A stretch of DNA of 64,000 bases from Deinococcus sonorensis KR-87 (GTDB lineage Bacteria > Deinococcota > Deinococci > Deinococcales > Deinococcaceae). The stretch is from contig NZ_CP158297.1 in the NCBI RefSeq assembly GCF_040256395.1, positions 310,001 through 374,000 of the forward strand, read 5' to 3'. The notes beneath the pieces were generated by a model. That model worked only from the letters and a program-made list of their open reading frames with translations, searched no databases and was not told the DNA's origin. This document shows positions 45,707-54,275 of this stretch, piece by piece. Made by a program: the position numbers and the translations under genes. How positions within the stretch are numbered: the stretch's first letter is position 1; every line of letters begins with the position of its first letter.

Positions 45707-45745
45707 TCTGCTCCTGGCGTGGCTTCGAGCCACGCCAGGAGCAGA
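45707..45745. terminator. orphan hairpin, 18-bp perfect arms
   Basis: Arms 45707-45724 and 45728-45745 are perfectly complementary around a TCG loop. It lies about 405 bp beyond the nearest plus-strand stop and far from any minus-strand stop that needs it, since that gene has its own hairpin. It may terminate a long 3' UTR or an unannotated RNA. Confidence 0.55.
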
Positions 45746-45959
45746 AGCTGAACTGAAGAAGCACTGATCTGCGGTCAGCAGGAACGTGGCCGCGCCGCCC
45801 ACCGAACTGCGTCACGGTCACAGCATGAGCGGTCCTCCCCTGAAAGAGACGCAGGACGCGCGTGTTCGAATTCCATGCGGCGCCCTGCAGCGCTCGCCCC
45901 TCTTCGAACAGCATGCGAAAGGCGCACCCGGCTGCGGCGGGGAACTCATGACACGCCAT

Positions 45960-46001
45960 CACCAGACAGGGCCAGCGTGTACACGCTGGCCCTGTCTGGT
46001 G
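45960..46001 (-). terminator. terminator: 42-bp perfect palindrome
   Basis: Bases 45960-46001 are a perfect palindrome with 21-bp arms and GTAC at its centre, 10 bp beyond the minus-strand stop at 46012. In RNA it forms a very stable hairpin. No U tract, as with the other hairpins here. Confidence 0.8.
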
Positions 46002-46011
46002 GAAGTGGGGG

Positions 46012-48222
46012 TTACTGAGGGCCGACGTTGACGTTGGCGGCGGTGAGCTTATCGAGCCAGCGCTGGTACTCCTGCTTTTCGGTGTCGAGGGTGGCCTTGC
46101 CGCCGCTCACGTTGCCAGTGCAGACGGTGTTGTTCAGGCCGCAGTCCGGCACCCACCAGGGGTTGGTCGTCGTCGTGCCGTCACTCTTGACCTTGGTCCA
46201 CATCACGAAGTTGTCCCGCATCACGTTGTTCGCAAACATCGCCGGCGTCTTCTGCCCCAGCTTGTACGGGTCCCACACGTACAGGCCCACGTTCTGCGCC
46301 GCAATCGGGCGGCCGTCCGGCAGGCGACCGCTGCTGATCACCCGGTTGTTGTAGATCTGGTTGTCCACGCCACCCGCGATGCCCAGCCCATGGTTGGTGG
46401 TGGCGACGATCTGGTTGTTGTACACCCGGGCGTGACCCATCAGGCTCGGATCGCTCGCCTGCCCGTCGCCCAGCAGGATCCCGCCGCCCGGGTAGGTCGC
46501 GTTGGTGGCCGGGTCGGCGTTGTAGGCACCCTGGATGTAGTTGTCGTGGATCAGGTACGGGCTGGCCGCGGTGCCACTGCTGAGGTAGAAGTTCATGTTC
46601 TCCTCGGTGTAGCTGTGATACGGCGCGTTGATGATCTCGTTCCAGCTGATATCCACGTTCGCCACCCGCTGGATGCTGTTGAACAGCACCGCCTGCACGA
46701 TGGTGCGCTTGCCGTTGTAGCCTTCCGCCCCATCGCTCTGGCGCCCGTCGATGTCCCGCAGCTGGTTGTTGCGGATGCGGATCCCTTCACCCTTGCTGGG
46801 GTCACCGTAGAAGCTGCGCAGGTAGATGCCGGTGCCGTGCTCGAAGTAGTTGTTCTCGATGGTGATGTTGTACGCCTCTTCGAGGTTGGCAAAGCGCCCC
46901 ATGATCCGGCCCGCGACGTTCGGGTTCAGGCCATAGCCCTTGTTGTTGCGCAGGGTCACACGGTTGCGGAAGCCGGCCACCAGGTTGCCGCGGCCGCGCA
47001 GCGTGCTGTTCTCGATGATCACCGGCTCGCTGGTCTTGATGGTGATCACCGGGACGCTCGGGTCGTTGCTCTGCCAGTTGCCGGTGTACGTGCCGCCCTT
47101 GGTGATCACCAGCGGGCCGCTCACCGTCGGCGCGGGCGTCGGAGCCGGAGCCGGGGTCGGGGCCGGCGTCGTCGTGGGGGCCGGCGTCGGAGCGGGCGCG
47201 GGGACAGGCACCTGCACCGGTGCGGGGGCCGGAGTGCTGGGGCTGCTGGTGGGCGCTGGGTCCGTCGCCGGCACGCTGGGGGTGCTGCCGAGGACCGGAG
47301 CCGGGGTGCTGGGAGTCGTAACCTGAATCGGTGCCGGGGTGCTGGGGGTGCCGCCGAGGACCGGAGCCGGGGTGCTGGGAGCCGTGTCCTGAACCGGTGC
47401 CGGCGTGCTGGGGGTACCAACAGGTTCCGGCACGACGGGGGCCGGGGTGCTGGGCACCGGGCTGACCGGAGGCTGCTGCACGGTGCTGACGGTGGTGCAG
47501 CCGTTCAGGGTGGCGCCGGCCCAGTCGGCGTGGTCGTAATAGTTGTTGTCACCGCTGTCGGTCACCACCAGCTTCAGTTCCCGCTTGCCCGCCACGCTGA
47601 CGCTCACCGTCTTGGTGGCGCTGCTGCCGGTCATGGTGCCGCTGTCGTACAGCTTGGTGCCGTCGGCGTACACCTGGAACACCACGCTGCCCAGGCTCCC
47701 CACCTCGTCGTCCACCCCGATGTCCGACGTGAACGTCGCGCACTTCCCGCCCAGGTCGAAGGTCATGGCCGAGGTGGAGTGAGCACCGAAGCCGGTGGTG
47801 TAGGTCTTGCCGCTCAGCGTCAGGGTTTTGCCGTCCCCCGCCTTGCTGCCCGCGTTGCTGCGGTTGCGCTCCACCGGGCCCCACCCGTTGGTGGCGACGG
47901 TCCACGGCTCGCGGCTCAGGGTGTTGGTCCCGGTGTCGATGGTCATGGCCCGGAAGTCGCTGCTGTCAGCAGGGGTGGCGGTCCAGCTGACGTCCTGGCC
48001 GCCATACACGAAGGCGCGCTGGGCCGCCTCAGTCGCGGCCGCTTCGGTCGCCGGCAGGGCGGCGGTATCGGTGGGGTTGAGGGGCGCGGTGGCCGCGGTG
48101 CGGGTGGTGTTCCCGCAGGCCGCCAGGGCCAGGGTAAGCAGGGTCGCCAGGCCGAACAGAGCAGTGCGGTTCATGCTGGACGCTGTGGGGGTGGTGGGGG
48201 TGGTGGGGGTGATGTGCTTCAT
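46012..48222 (-). CDS. NPCBM-domain plus right-handed beta-helix lipoprotein, 736 aa
   Basis: GGAGG is 5 nt before the ATG at 48222. A second ATG 16 codons later directly opens the lipoprotein signal (LTLALAAC, Cys36), so the first 16 residues ([13 protein letters not shown]) form an odd extension. An NPCBM domain spans about 65-230 ([42 protein letters not shown]). Then comes a Pro/Thr/Ala-rich linker with 22-residue repeats (about 235-345), and a parallel beta-helix (about 350-700) with repeats like [12 protein letters not shown] and [19 protein letters not shown]. It is a NosD/pectate-lyase-like fold, so polysaccharide binding or cleavage at the cell surface is likely. A 42-bp palindrome terminates it. 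Confidence 0.85.
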   Translation of the reverse strand: MKHITPTTPTTPTASSMNRTALFGLATLLTLALAACGNTTRTAATAPLNPTDTAALPATEAAATEAAQRAFVYGGQDVSWTATPADSSDFRAMTIDTGTNTLSREPWTVATNGWGPVERNRSNAGSKAGDGKTLTLSGKTYTTGFGAHSTSAMTFDLGGKCATFTSDIGVDDEVGSLGSVVFQVYADGTKLYDSGTMTGSSATKTVSVSVAGKRELKLVVTDSGDNNYYDHADWAGATLNGCTTVSTVQQPPVSPVPSTPAPVVPEPVGTPSTPAPVQDTAPSTPAPVLGGTPSTPAPIQVTTPSTPAPVLGSTPSVPATDPAPTSSPSTPAPAPVQVPVPAPAPTPAPTTTPAPTPAPAPTPAPTVSGPLVITKGGTYTGNWQSNDPSVPVITIKTSEPVIIENSTLRGRGNLVAGFRNRVTLRNNKGYGLNPNVAGRIMGRFANLEEAYNITIENNYFEHGTGIYLRSFYGDPSKGEGIRIRNNQLRDIDGRQSDGAEGYNGKRTIVQAVLFNSIQRVANVDISWNEIINAPYHSYTEENMNFYLSSGTAASPYLIHDNYIQGAYNADPATNATYPGGGILLGDGQASDPSLMGHARVYNNQIVATTNHGLGIAGGVDNQIYNNRVISSGRLPDGRPIAAQNVGLYVWDPYKLGQKTPAMFANNVMRDNFVMWTKVKSDGTTTTNPWWVPDCGLNNTVCTGNVSGGKATLDTEKQEYQRWLDKLTAANVNVGPQ
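47274..47420 (-). repeat. two 66-bp coding repeats in the Pro/Thr-rich linker
   Basis: Two consecutive 22-residue units of the type [21 protein letters not shown], nearly identical at DNA level, then a partial third. They lie in the linker of the beta-helix lipoprotein. Boundaries are approximate. Confidence 0.7.
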
Positions 48223-48747
48223 GAATCCTCCGGTAAGAAGTGCGTCAGGCGTGAGCCAGCTTGCAGGGAACCCAGGCCGAGGCAGCCGGGGTACAGAGGT
48301 CAACGCGGCGGTTGACGGGCAAGTGGTGTGCGCTGAGGAGGTTGGAGGAGACAGAGGCGCACAGCGGATTGACAATGGAAGTGTTGGTCTGACCAGTGAT
48401 GGCCAGAGGTGATGGTGGACGAGGTTGTCGGCTGTCCGGTTAAGGATCAGCGAACTAAGAAAAGATTAACTAAAGGTCACCCGAAGGTTCTGTGCAAATT
48501 TTCTAATGAGCCCTCGAAAACTTCCCATTTCTCTTAAGCTGGCCCAGAGGTGGTCCGTCTGAGCGTTCAATGCGAGGTGGTCAGGACGAAGCGCTGCCTC
48601 ACCGCACTGCTCCATGCAGGTGGTCAGCGCACGGCTCGACAGACAGAACCGCCGTATCCGTTCACCGCTGCGTGGCTTGGCCGCACGAAATGGAGGGCCT
48701 TCGCTTTGCTTTCAGCATCGTGGGCGCAAGGAGCGGACAATGATGCT
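48223..48747. other. intergenic promoter region between divergent genes
   Basis: The stretch 48440-48540 is AT-rich. On the minus strand TTGCAC, 17 bp, then TTTAGT/TTAGTTAAT could be the lipoprotein promoter, giving a leader of more than 200 nt. No gene recognised; AAGGAG (48729-48734) belongs to the next gene. Confidence 0.45.
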
Positions 48748-49032
48748 ATGGATGAACAGGCAAGGAAGCGTCAGGAAATGGAAGCGGCCTGGGAGGAACT
48801 GCGTCAGGCGCGGATCGCCGTGAAAAGAACCGAAGAGCTGCGTGACGCCACCCTGCAGGTGCTGTGGCAGGTGGGACTGAAAATGCAGACGACCGGAAGT
48901 GTGACACGCGACGACTGGGACCGCCACGTGCAGGCGCATATGCCCGATCAGAACCGCGAAGTCTACGAGCAGGTGAAGGTCAATGTTCCGCTGGTCCGGA
49001 TGTTTCCTGAGGATGACGAACCGTCGCATTGA
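48748..49032 (+). CDS. small coiled-coil-like hypothetical protein, 94 aa
   Basis: ATG at 48748 preceded by AAGGAG at a longish 13-nt spacing; longer in-frame starts give Arg/Thr-rich unlikely sequence. The product is charged and helical (MDEQARKRQEMEAAWEELRQ, KRTEELRDATLQVLWQVGLK), followed by DDWDRHVQAHMPDQNREVYEQV. It lacks signal peptide, membrane segment or motif. Likely a small cytoplasmic coiled-coil protein. Divergent from the beta-helix lipoprotein gene. No family recognised. Confidence 0.6.
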   Translation: MDEQARKRQEMEAAWEELRQARIAVKRTEELRDATLQVLWQVGLKMQTTGSVTRDDWDRHVQAHMPDQNREVYEQVKVNVPLVRMFPEDDEPSH

Positions 49033-49700
49033 GCACCTCGGGGCCGTCCTGCACGCGCACTGGCTTCGTGCGGACGCTGGCCCGCATGGCACCACACTGA
49101 CCATCAGCGGCCTGGAGAGGGCCGGCGCTTCGTCCGCAGATCAACGCGGGCTGGAGGCCACAGCGGGGGCGCCCCTCCGCTGTCCATTCGCGTGCACGCC
49201 TGCAGCCCAAGGGGCCAACCTGCACCAGGACGCGGGGAACCGACACCGACGGAGGTCGTCTCTGCACCTCCGACCTGTGTCCCATCCGGCCCGTGACCGC
49301 AGGATTCCGCCACCTCGACGGAAGTCGGCCGTACGAAGGCTCGCCCTTCTCAGATGCCATGAACGCAGTGGAACGGTCGTGCCCACGACAGGCGCTGGCG
49401 AAGACTGCGCCTTGAGTGGCCCGGTCGGTCCACCTCTGCGTCTGTTGCCGATGATGGCGGTCAGGCCGCGCCGCACCACCTGCGGTCGACCAACGCCGTC
49501 CAGTTCGGCGTGACGATCAGGGCCGTGAAAGGCAAGGTCAAGGAGCGCGCTGGATCCGGGAACGCACGCACAGGGATGCGGGAGCATATCGGCTCCCTGT
49601 GCCTGGTCCTGGAGGGTTTCCTGTCGTCCACCACCTCACGCCGGGTGGCGGAAGCCCTTCAATGAAGAGCTGCACCAGCTGAAAATGTATAGTCGCTGTT
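49033..49700. other. intergenic gap of 668 bp
   Basis: In frame with the TGA at 49662-49664 a 50-codon stretch from about 49511 reads protein-like (EHIGSLCLVLEGFLSSTTS, RRVAEALQ) but is interrupted upstream; it may be the tail of a decayed gene. No family recognised. TATAGT (49688-49693) belongs to the next gene. Confidence 0.3.
49688..49693 (+). promoter_or_regulatory. -10 element (TATAGT), leaderless layout
   Basis: TATAGT ends 7 bp before the ATG at 49701, with no Shine-Dalgarno sequence between. Confidence 0.6.
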
Positions 49701-50417
49701 ATGGAAGAGCGTCCGCCCCGAAGCATTGTGAAGCGGCTTTATTTGATGCAGGTCGGCTCGGTACCGGAATACCAGATTCCCATTGTGTGTTACCTGGTGC
49801 AGACGGAGGACGGCGAAAATATCTTGATTGACACCGGTCTTCCAGAAGTCCTGCCCGAAGAGGCCTCAGACTTTGAAAACGGCGAGGATGTCGTTCGGCA
49901 ACTGGCCCGCATTGGTCTCGAACCGGGTGACATTGGAACCGTGATTTCGACGCATTATGATATTGACCACGCTGGTCGACACGCGGCCTTCCCCACGGCG
50001 CAGTACGTGGTTCAGCGGGTTCACCATCTCGATGCGGCAGGCAATCCACGGTTTGCGGCCAACCGACCCGAATGGGACCAGCCGATGGAACGAATCCGGC
50101 TGGTGGACGGAGACGCCGAACTGCTGCCGGGGCTGGAGCTGATTGAGACGAGCGGGCACGTGCCGGGACATCAATCGGTGCTGGTCCGTCTGCCGCACAC
50201 CGGGACGGTGGTGCTCACGGTCGACGCGGTCTCCTTCGGCCAGGACTTTACCCGTGACCTTCAGGACAACGGGCGGAATGAGGATCCCGAAGCCATCCGC
50301 AGGAGCACCATCAAGCTGCTGGATCTGACCGAGCGCGAGGCGCCCTGTCTGGTGGTGTTCGGACATGATCAGGCGCAGTGGGCCGGATTGAAAAAGCTTC
50401 CGGAATTTTACGAGTAG
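49701..50417 (+). CDS. metallo-beta-lactamase-fold protein, N-acyl-homoserine-lactonase-like, 238 aa
   Basis: The fold is recognised from IVCYLVQTEDGENILIDTGLP, STHYDIDHAGRH, ETSGHVPGHQSVLV, VLTVDAVSFGQD and LVVFGHD. The spacing matches AHL-lactonase-type enzymes (AiiA-like), about 240-250 residues long. The zinc motif, normally HxHxDH, reads His85-Tyr-Asp87-Ile-Asp89-His90: the second His is replaced by Asp. That variant may bind metal differently. Hydrolysis of a lactone, possibly a quorum signal, is inferred only. No signal peptide. TATAGT 7 bp upstream suggests a leaderless message. Confidence 0.85.
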   Translation: MEERPPRSIVKRLYLMQVGSVPEYQIPIVCYLVQTEDGENILIDTGLPEVLPEEASDFENGEDVVRQLARIGLEPGDIGTVISTHYDIDHAGRHAAFPTAQYVVQRVHHLDAAGNPRFAANRPEWDQPMERIRLVDGDAELLPGLELIETSGHVPGHQSVLVRLPHTGTVVLTVDAVSFGQDFTRDLQDNGRNEDPEAIRRSTIKLLDLTEREAPCLVVFGHDQAQWAGLKKLPEFYE

Positions 50418-51210
50418 GCGGGCAAAGCCGCCCGCTCGTCTGCCCGCCTGCCGAGGCGCCCGCTCTTGAGGGTGACGCCCCGTGGACCGTCTCCCGGTGT
50501 TCCGGGCCATGCCTCGGCGCAACGCCCGGACGTCGTGACGGGCGCTGCCCGGGCATGGCCCGGTCTGGTCCTGCTCGCGGTTGGGTGCCGCTCCGGCGCA
50601 CGGTCACCCCTGCCCGGCCGGGGTGTCAAGCACGCCGGTGCTTGGCCGTGGGACGTTGACCGCCGAGGGATGGTGCGCCCGCTCCGGCGCAGGTTGCTCG
50701 ACCTCCCAGGGAGGCGCCCCTCGATGGGTCCGGTGACTCCGGTTTCCCCGCGGATGCAGCGGAACACCGGTCCTCACTTCGTGGGAACCACGGCGCCGCG
50801 CTTCCACGGCTCAAGGTGCAGCATCCGGCCGGCGTACGGGACGCTGAAGAAGCAACCTCGTCCTGGGTGAGCTCCGGGTGGCGGACCTGAGAGCAGTGCG
50901 GATCAGGGCTCCCCCACTGCCGTCGTGGACGGGGCCCACGAGCACGCCAGGCTGCTGGTGGCCGCAGGGGAGGCTTGGCGGCGAGCGAAGCCGCGCGTGC
51001 TGGTGGACAGTGGCGTGCTCTGGTCCTCCGGTCTGGGGGCTTCCCCGGGCCGGGGTGGCCCTGGGCGGTGCGTCCAACCTGGCAGGGGCATCACGTTGCG
51101 GCGGATCACTCCATGATGAGGGTGGCCCCGGGCCGTCGGCCTGAGCCGTCCCGTTCCGCGAGGGCCTGCCGTGCAGGTCCTCACGCTTCCTGGACTACAC
51201 TTGACCGGTT
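50418..51210. other. intergenic gap of 793 bp
   Basis: Begins with a short hairpin (GCGGGC 50418-50423, GCCCGC 50430-50435) that could terminate the lactonase-like gene. The rest is GC-rich with no protein-like frame. TACACT (51196-51201) precedes the next gene. Confidence 0.45.
51196..51201 (+). promoter_or_regulatory. -10 element (TACACT) before malic enzyme
   Basis: TACACT ends 9 bp before the ATG at 51211, so the transcript is leaderless or has a leader of only a few bases. No ribosome binding site seen. Confidence 0.5.
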
Positions 51211-52965
51211 ATGGCCAGGGTCTCCCGTTACTACGATGTGAAGCGCGACGAGCAGGACCGGCGGTATCTGGAAGTGAATGTGACTGGTTTCGCGCTGCTG
51301 CACATTCCCCTGCTGAACAAATCCACCGGCTTCTCCGCCGAGGAACGCAAGCTGCTGGGGCTCCAGGGCCTGGTGCCGCCCCACCAGAGCACCCTCGAGG
51401 AGCAGAAGGAACGCACCTACCGCCGTTACCTTCAGCAGGCGAGCGACCTGGAGCGGCACGTGTACCTGCGTTCGCTGCAGGACCGCAATGAGGTGCTGTT
51501 CTACGCGATGCTCGAGGAGCATCTGGAGGAGATGCTGCCGATCCTGTATACCCCCACGGTGGGCGAGGCGGTCAAGGCCTTCTCGGACCTGTACCGGTAC
51601 CCGCGTGGGCTGGTGGTCAGCACCGGCGACATCGCGTCGCTGGACGAGTCGCTGGAGAACCTGCCGCTCGACGACGTGCGGATGATCGTGGCGACCGATT
51701 CCAGCGCCATCCTGGGCATCGGTGACCAGGGCTTCGGGGGCATGGCCATCTCGATCGGCAAGCTGAGCCTGTACACCACCGCCGGTGGCGTCGGGCCCGA
51801 CAAGACCCTTCCGGTGGAGCTGGATGTGGGCACCGACCGTCAGGATCTGCTCGACGACCCGCTGTACCTGGGGGTGCACCACACGCGCCTGACCGGGGCA
51901 GCGTACGACGAGTTCCTGGACCGCTTCGTGGAGGGGGTGCAGGCGCGGTATCCCAAGGCCATCATCCAGTGGGAGGATTTCGCAAAGGGTTCAGCCTTCC
52001 GGGTGCTGGAGCGCTATCGCCGGGTGATTCCCAGCTTCAACGACGACATTCAGGGCACCGGCGCCATGGCCCTGGCCGGGCTGCTCAGCGCCGCGCGCCT
52101 GAAGGGCGAGCGGTTCGAGGACCAGGTGTTCGTGGTGGTGGGGGCAGGGGCGGGCGGTATCGGGGTGGCCATGGCCATCCGGCAGGGGCTGATCCGCGCC
52201 GGGCTCAGCGCCGAGCAGGCCAGCGCGCGGGTGTACGTGGTCGACCGTCAGGGCCTGCTGGTGCAGGGGCAGGTGGAGCTCGAAGCGCACCAGCGGAGTT
52301 TCGCGCGCACCCCGGCCGAGCTGTTCGACTGGACCGTGCAGGGGGACGTCCCGACCCTTCAGGAGACCATCCGGAATGCCCGGGCCACCGCGCTGCTGGG
52401 GCTTTCCGGGGTGAGTGGTCTGTTCACGCAGGGCGTGATCGAGGCCGTCGCCGCCAACACCGAGCGGCCGATCATCTTCCCGCTCAGCAACCCGACCAGC
52501 AACGTGGAAGCCTTGCCAGAGGAAATCGTGCGCTGGACCGGTGGCCGGGCCATCATCGCCTCGGGCAGCCCGTTCGCGGACGTGCCGCACCGCACCCACG
52601 ACGGCATCGATGGCACAGTGCCGGTCGGTCAGGGCAACAACGTCTTCATCTTCCCGGGGCTGGGCTTCGGGGCGATCATCAGCCGGGCCCGGGAGATCAC
52701 CGACGACATGGTGATGGAAGCGGCCCGGACCCTGGCCGACCACACCGACATCTCGACCGGCCGGGTGTACCCCAGCATCGACCAGTTGCGGGAGGTCAGC
52801 ATCCAGATCGCCGTGCGGGTGGCCCGACAGGCGATTTCCGAGGGGGTGGCCGCCGAGCGCCGGGTGCGCGTCATGAGCGATGAGCAGTTGATGGCGTTCG
52901 TGCGGCGGCGCTTCTGGGTGCCGAAGTACCTGCCCTACCGGCGCGTCGGCACCCCCACTCCGTAG
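51211..52965 (+). CDS. maeA: NAD-dependent malic enzyme (oxaloacetate-decarboxylating malate dehydrogenase), 584 aa
   Basis: The protein lines up over its length with the MaeA/SfcA type of malic enzyme (about 565 residues): [94 protein letters not shown] in the form [26 protein letters not shown], the dinucleotide fold [15 protein letters not shown] and [15 protein letters not shown]. It converts malate to pyruvate, CO2 and NADH in the cytoplasm, linking the citric acid cycle to pyruvate. Catalytic Tyr (YTPTVGEA) and metal-binding acids are intact. The gene stands alone. Confidence 0.95.
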   Translation: MARVSRYYDVKRDEQDRRYLEVNVTGFALLHIPLLNKSTGFSAEERKLLGLQGLVPPHQSTLEEQKERTYRRYLQQASDLERHVYLRSLQDRNEVLFYAMLEEHLEEMLPILYTPTVGEAVKAFSDLYRYPRGLVVSTGDIASLDESLENLPLDDVRMIVATDSSAILGIGDQGFGGMAISIGKLSLYTTAGGVGPDKTLPVELDVGTDRQDLLDDPLYLGVHHTRLTGAAYDEFLDRFVEGVQARYPKAIIQWEDFAKGSAFRVLERYRRVIPSFNDDIQGTGAMALAGLLSAARLKGERFEDQVFVVVGAGAGGIGVAMAIRQGLIRAGLSAEQASARVYVVDRQGLLVQGQVELEAHQRSFARTPAELFDWTVQGDVPTLQETIRNARATALLGLSGVSGLFTQGVIEAVAANTERPIIFPLSNPTSNVEALPEEIVRWTGGRAIIASGSPFADVPHRTHDGIDGTVPVGQGNNVFIFPGLGFGAIISRAREITDDMVMEAARTLADHTDISTGRVYPSIDQLREVSIQIAVRVARQAISEGVAAERRVRVMSDEQLMAFVRRRFWVPKYLPYRRVGTPTP

Positions 52966-53354
52966 GCAGGGCCAGACGCACCCCGACCATGACGGCGGAG
53001 CGGCTGGCGAACAGGCGAGACGGGCCGTGAAGGAGCGGCCCGGGCCTCGCCCGTGGTCGGGGTGGAGCCACTGAAGCCTTCCAGCATCGATCCTCAACGC
53101 ACCAGAAACCGCGCGCGTGCCCGACCGGAGGACGGCGCCACCGGGACGGACCGCTCGGCTGTGCGCGGTTCTGCCTCCGCCCCGCCAGGAGCCGGTAATG
53201 CAGCACCTTGGCGACACGCCGGGGCGCCGGTCACCGCCGCGACCGGCGCTCCACGCCGTCGGAGCCTCTCCAGGTGACCGGGTTCACACCGGGAGGCTGG
53301 CCGGAACCCGCCTCGTCCGGGACGGCCTGAACGTCCCAGGCCGCCCGCTCCACT
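52966..53354. other. intergenic gap between convergent genes, with hairpins
   Basis: Contains nested inverted repeats: CCCCGACCA (52981-52989) with TGGTCGGGG (53054-53062), and inside it CGGGCCG (53021-53027) with CGGCCCG (53036-53042). These could form one cruciform-like terminator for the malic enzyme gene. No gene seen. Confidence 0.45.
53021..53042 (+). terminator. hairpin terminator candidate after malic enzyme
   Basis: Perfect 7-bp arms CGGGCCG/CGGCCCG around an 8-nt loop, 55 nt beyond the stop at 52965; an outer 9-bp repeat brackets it. Confidence 0.45.
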
Positions 53355-53777
53355 TCACTTGTTGATGGCGACGCCCACCACCGGCACCTGGAAGGTCGTC
53401 AGGTTGCTGGTGCCGGACATCAGGGTGATGGTGGCCAGGCTGTTCACCGGCTGCGCCTTGGCTGCGCTGGTGCGCTTGGTCTCTACCGTGAGCAGCAGTG
53501 AATCGCCCCTCATCTTGGAACCGGTGATCTTGATGCTCACCCCGTCGGGCAGGCCGCTGGTCTGCAGGCTCATGTTCGATGGCATCACGCCGCCGATGGC
53601 GCGGAGCGGCACCCAGATGGTCTGCCATGTGGCATCGGCGTAGAGCTGCTGGTAGCCGCTGACGCCGTCACTGCCGGCCGAGATGGCCACCGCGGTCATG
53701 CGTGGATCGGCGTTCTGGGCGAGGGCGCTGCCGGTCAGGATGACGGCACTCAGGGCGGTCAGGATGAATCCCTTCAT
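53355..53777 (-). CDS. small secreted hypothetical protein, 140 aa
   Basis: AGGAGG is 6 nt before the ATG at 53777. A clear signal peptide (MKGFILTALSAVILTGSALAQ) is followed by about 120 residues of beta-rich sequence with no Cys or catalytic motif: YQQLYADATWQTIWVPLRAIG, LPDGVSIKITGSKMRGD, LTVETKRTSAAK, NSLATITLMSGTSNL. This looks like an immunoglobulin-like or small beta-sandwich secreted protein. Function unknown. It follows the 53833 gene by 55 bp on the same strand and may be co-transcribed with it. Confidence 0.75.
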   Translation of the reverse strand: MKGFILTALSAVILTGSALAQNADPRMTAVAISAGSDGVSGYQQLYADATWQTIWVPLRAIGGVMPSNMSLQTSGLPDGVSIKITGSKMRGDSLLLTVETKRTSAAKAQPVNSLATITLMSGTSNLTTFQVPVVGVAINK

Positions 53778-53832
53778 ATGAACCTCCTGGGAGCGCAGGG
53801 CTCCGGGCGAGCGGGCGAGGGGATGAGGGTGT

Positions 53833-54138
53833 TCAACTGGGCAGGTCCACCACCGTGAACAGGTCTTTCCTCGCGGAGCGGACGAGCGGGGTCATGCGGG
53901 CCTGCTGCTCGCGCCACTCGGGATCCGCAAACATCCGGCTGCCTTCGGCGAGCGCCGTCAGGTCCTGGACCGTGACTTCCAGCACCAGGGTGTACATCTC
54001 GCCTGTCAGGTCGGTCAGCAGCCGCATCTGTCCCGGCAGGCCCAGCCGGGCGGTGATGCCCGACGTCTGCCGCATGATGGCGATGGCGTCCCTGGCCGCC
54101 CCGAACTCCAACTGGAACACGTTTCTCTGCACGATCAT
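53833..54138 (-). CDS. NIPSNAP/dimeric alpha-beta-barrel-like protein, 101 aa
   Basis: GGAGGG precedes the ATG at 54138; an upstream in-frame ATG adds 41 Arg/Gly/His-rich residues and is unlikely. MIVQRNVFQLEFGAARDAIA, LPGQMRLLTDLTGEMYTLVLEV, LAEGSRMFADPEWREQQAR and LVRSARKDLFTVVDL fit the ferredoxin-like fold of NIPSNAP-type dimeric alpha-beta barrels, with the usual P-x-W-x-x-x-x-A-R helix. Such proteins bind small molecules or haem-like ligands; no catalytic residue can be named. It is followed by a secreted-protein gene and preceded by nothing close. Confidence 0.7.
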   Translation of the reverse strand: MIVQRNVFQLEFGAARDAIAIMRQTSGITARLGLPGQMRLLTDLTGEMYTLVLEVTVQDLTALAEGSRMFADPEWREQQARMTPLVRSARKDLFTVVDLPS

Positions 54139-54275
54139 GCGGTTCCCTCCTCGCAGCCGATGGCCAGGGGGCGCCCATCCACAGCGTGTGGGAGCATCGA
54201 TGTTCCTGGGCTGTCCTGTCCTGTCATGATGGGCGGCGCGAGCAGATCGCGCATGTCCCAAATGGCATACGCCGC

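Larger units (their letters stand above)
45302..46011. other. intergenic gap of 710 bp with two strong hairpins
   Basis: No convincing gene. It contains an orphan perfect hairpin (45707-45745) and a 42-bp perfect palindrome (45960-46001). The roughly 400 bp before the first hairpin could hold an untranslated RNA. Confidence 0.5.

Noticed and set aside
45860..45885. GTTCGAATTCC as a tRNA T-arm
   Set aside because: The flanking stem does not pair, and no acceptor or anticodon arm can be built around it.
46390..48315. 641-codon plus-strand frame opposite the beta-helix lipoprotein
   Set aside because: Antisense shadow with Gly/Arg/His-rich low-complexity sequence.
49511..49664. protein-like 50-codon tail before the lactonase-like gene
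   Set aside because: No start with ribosome binding site and no family recognised; kept only as a note on the gap.
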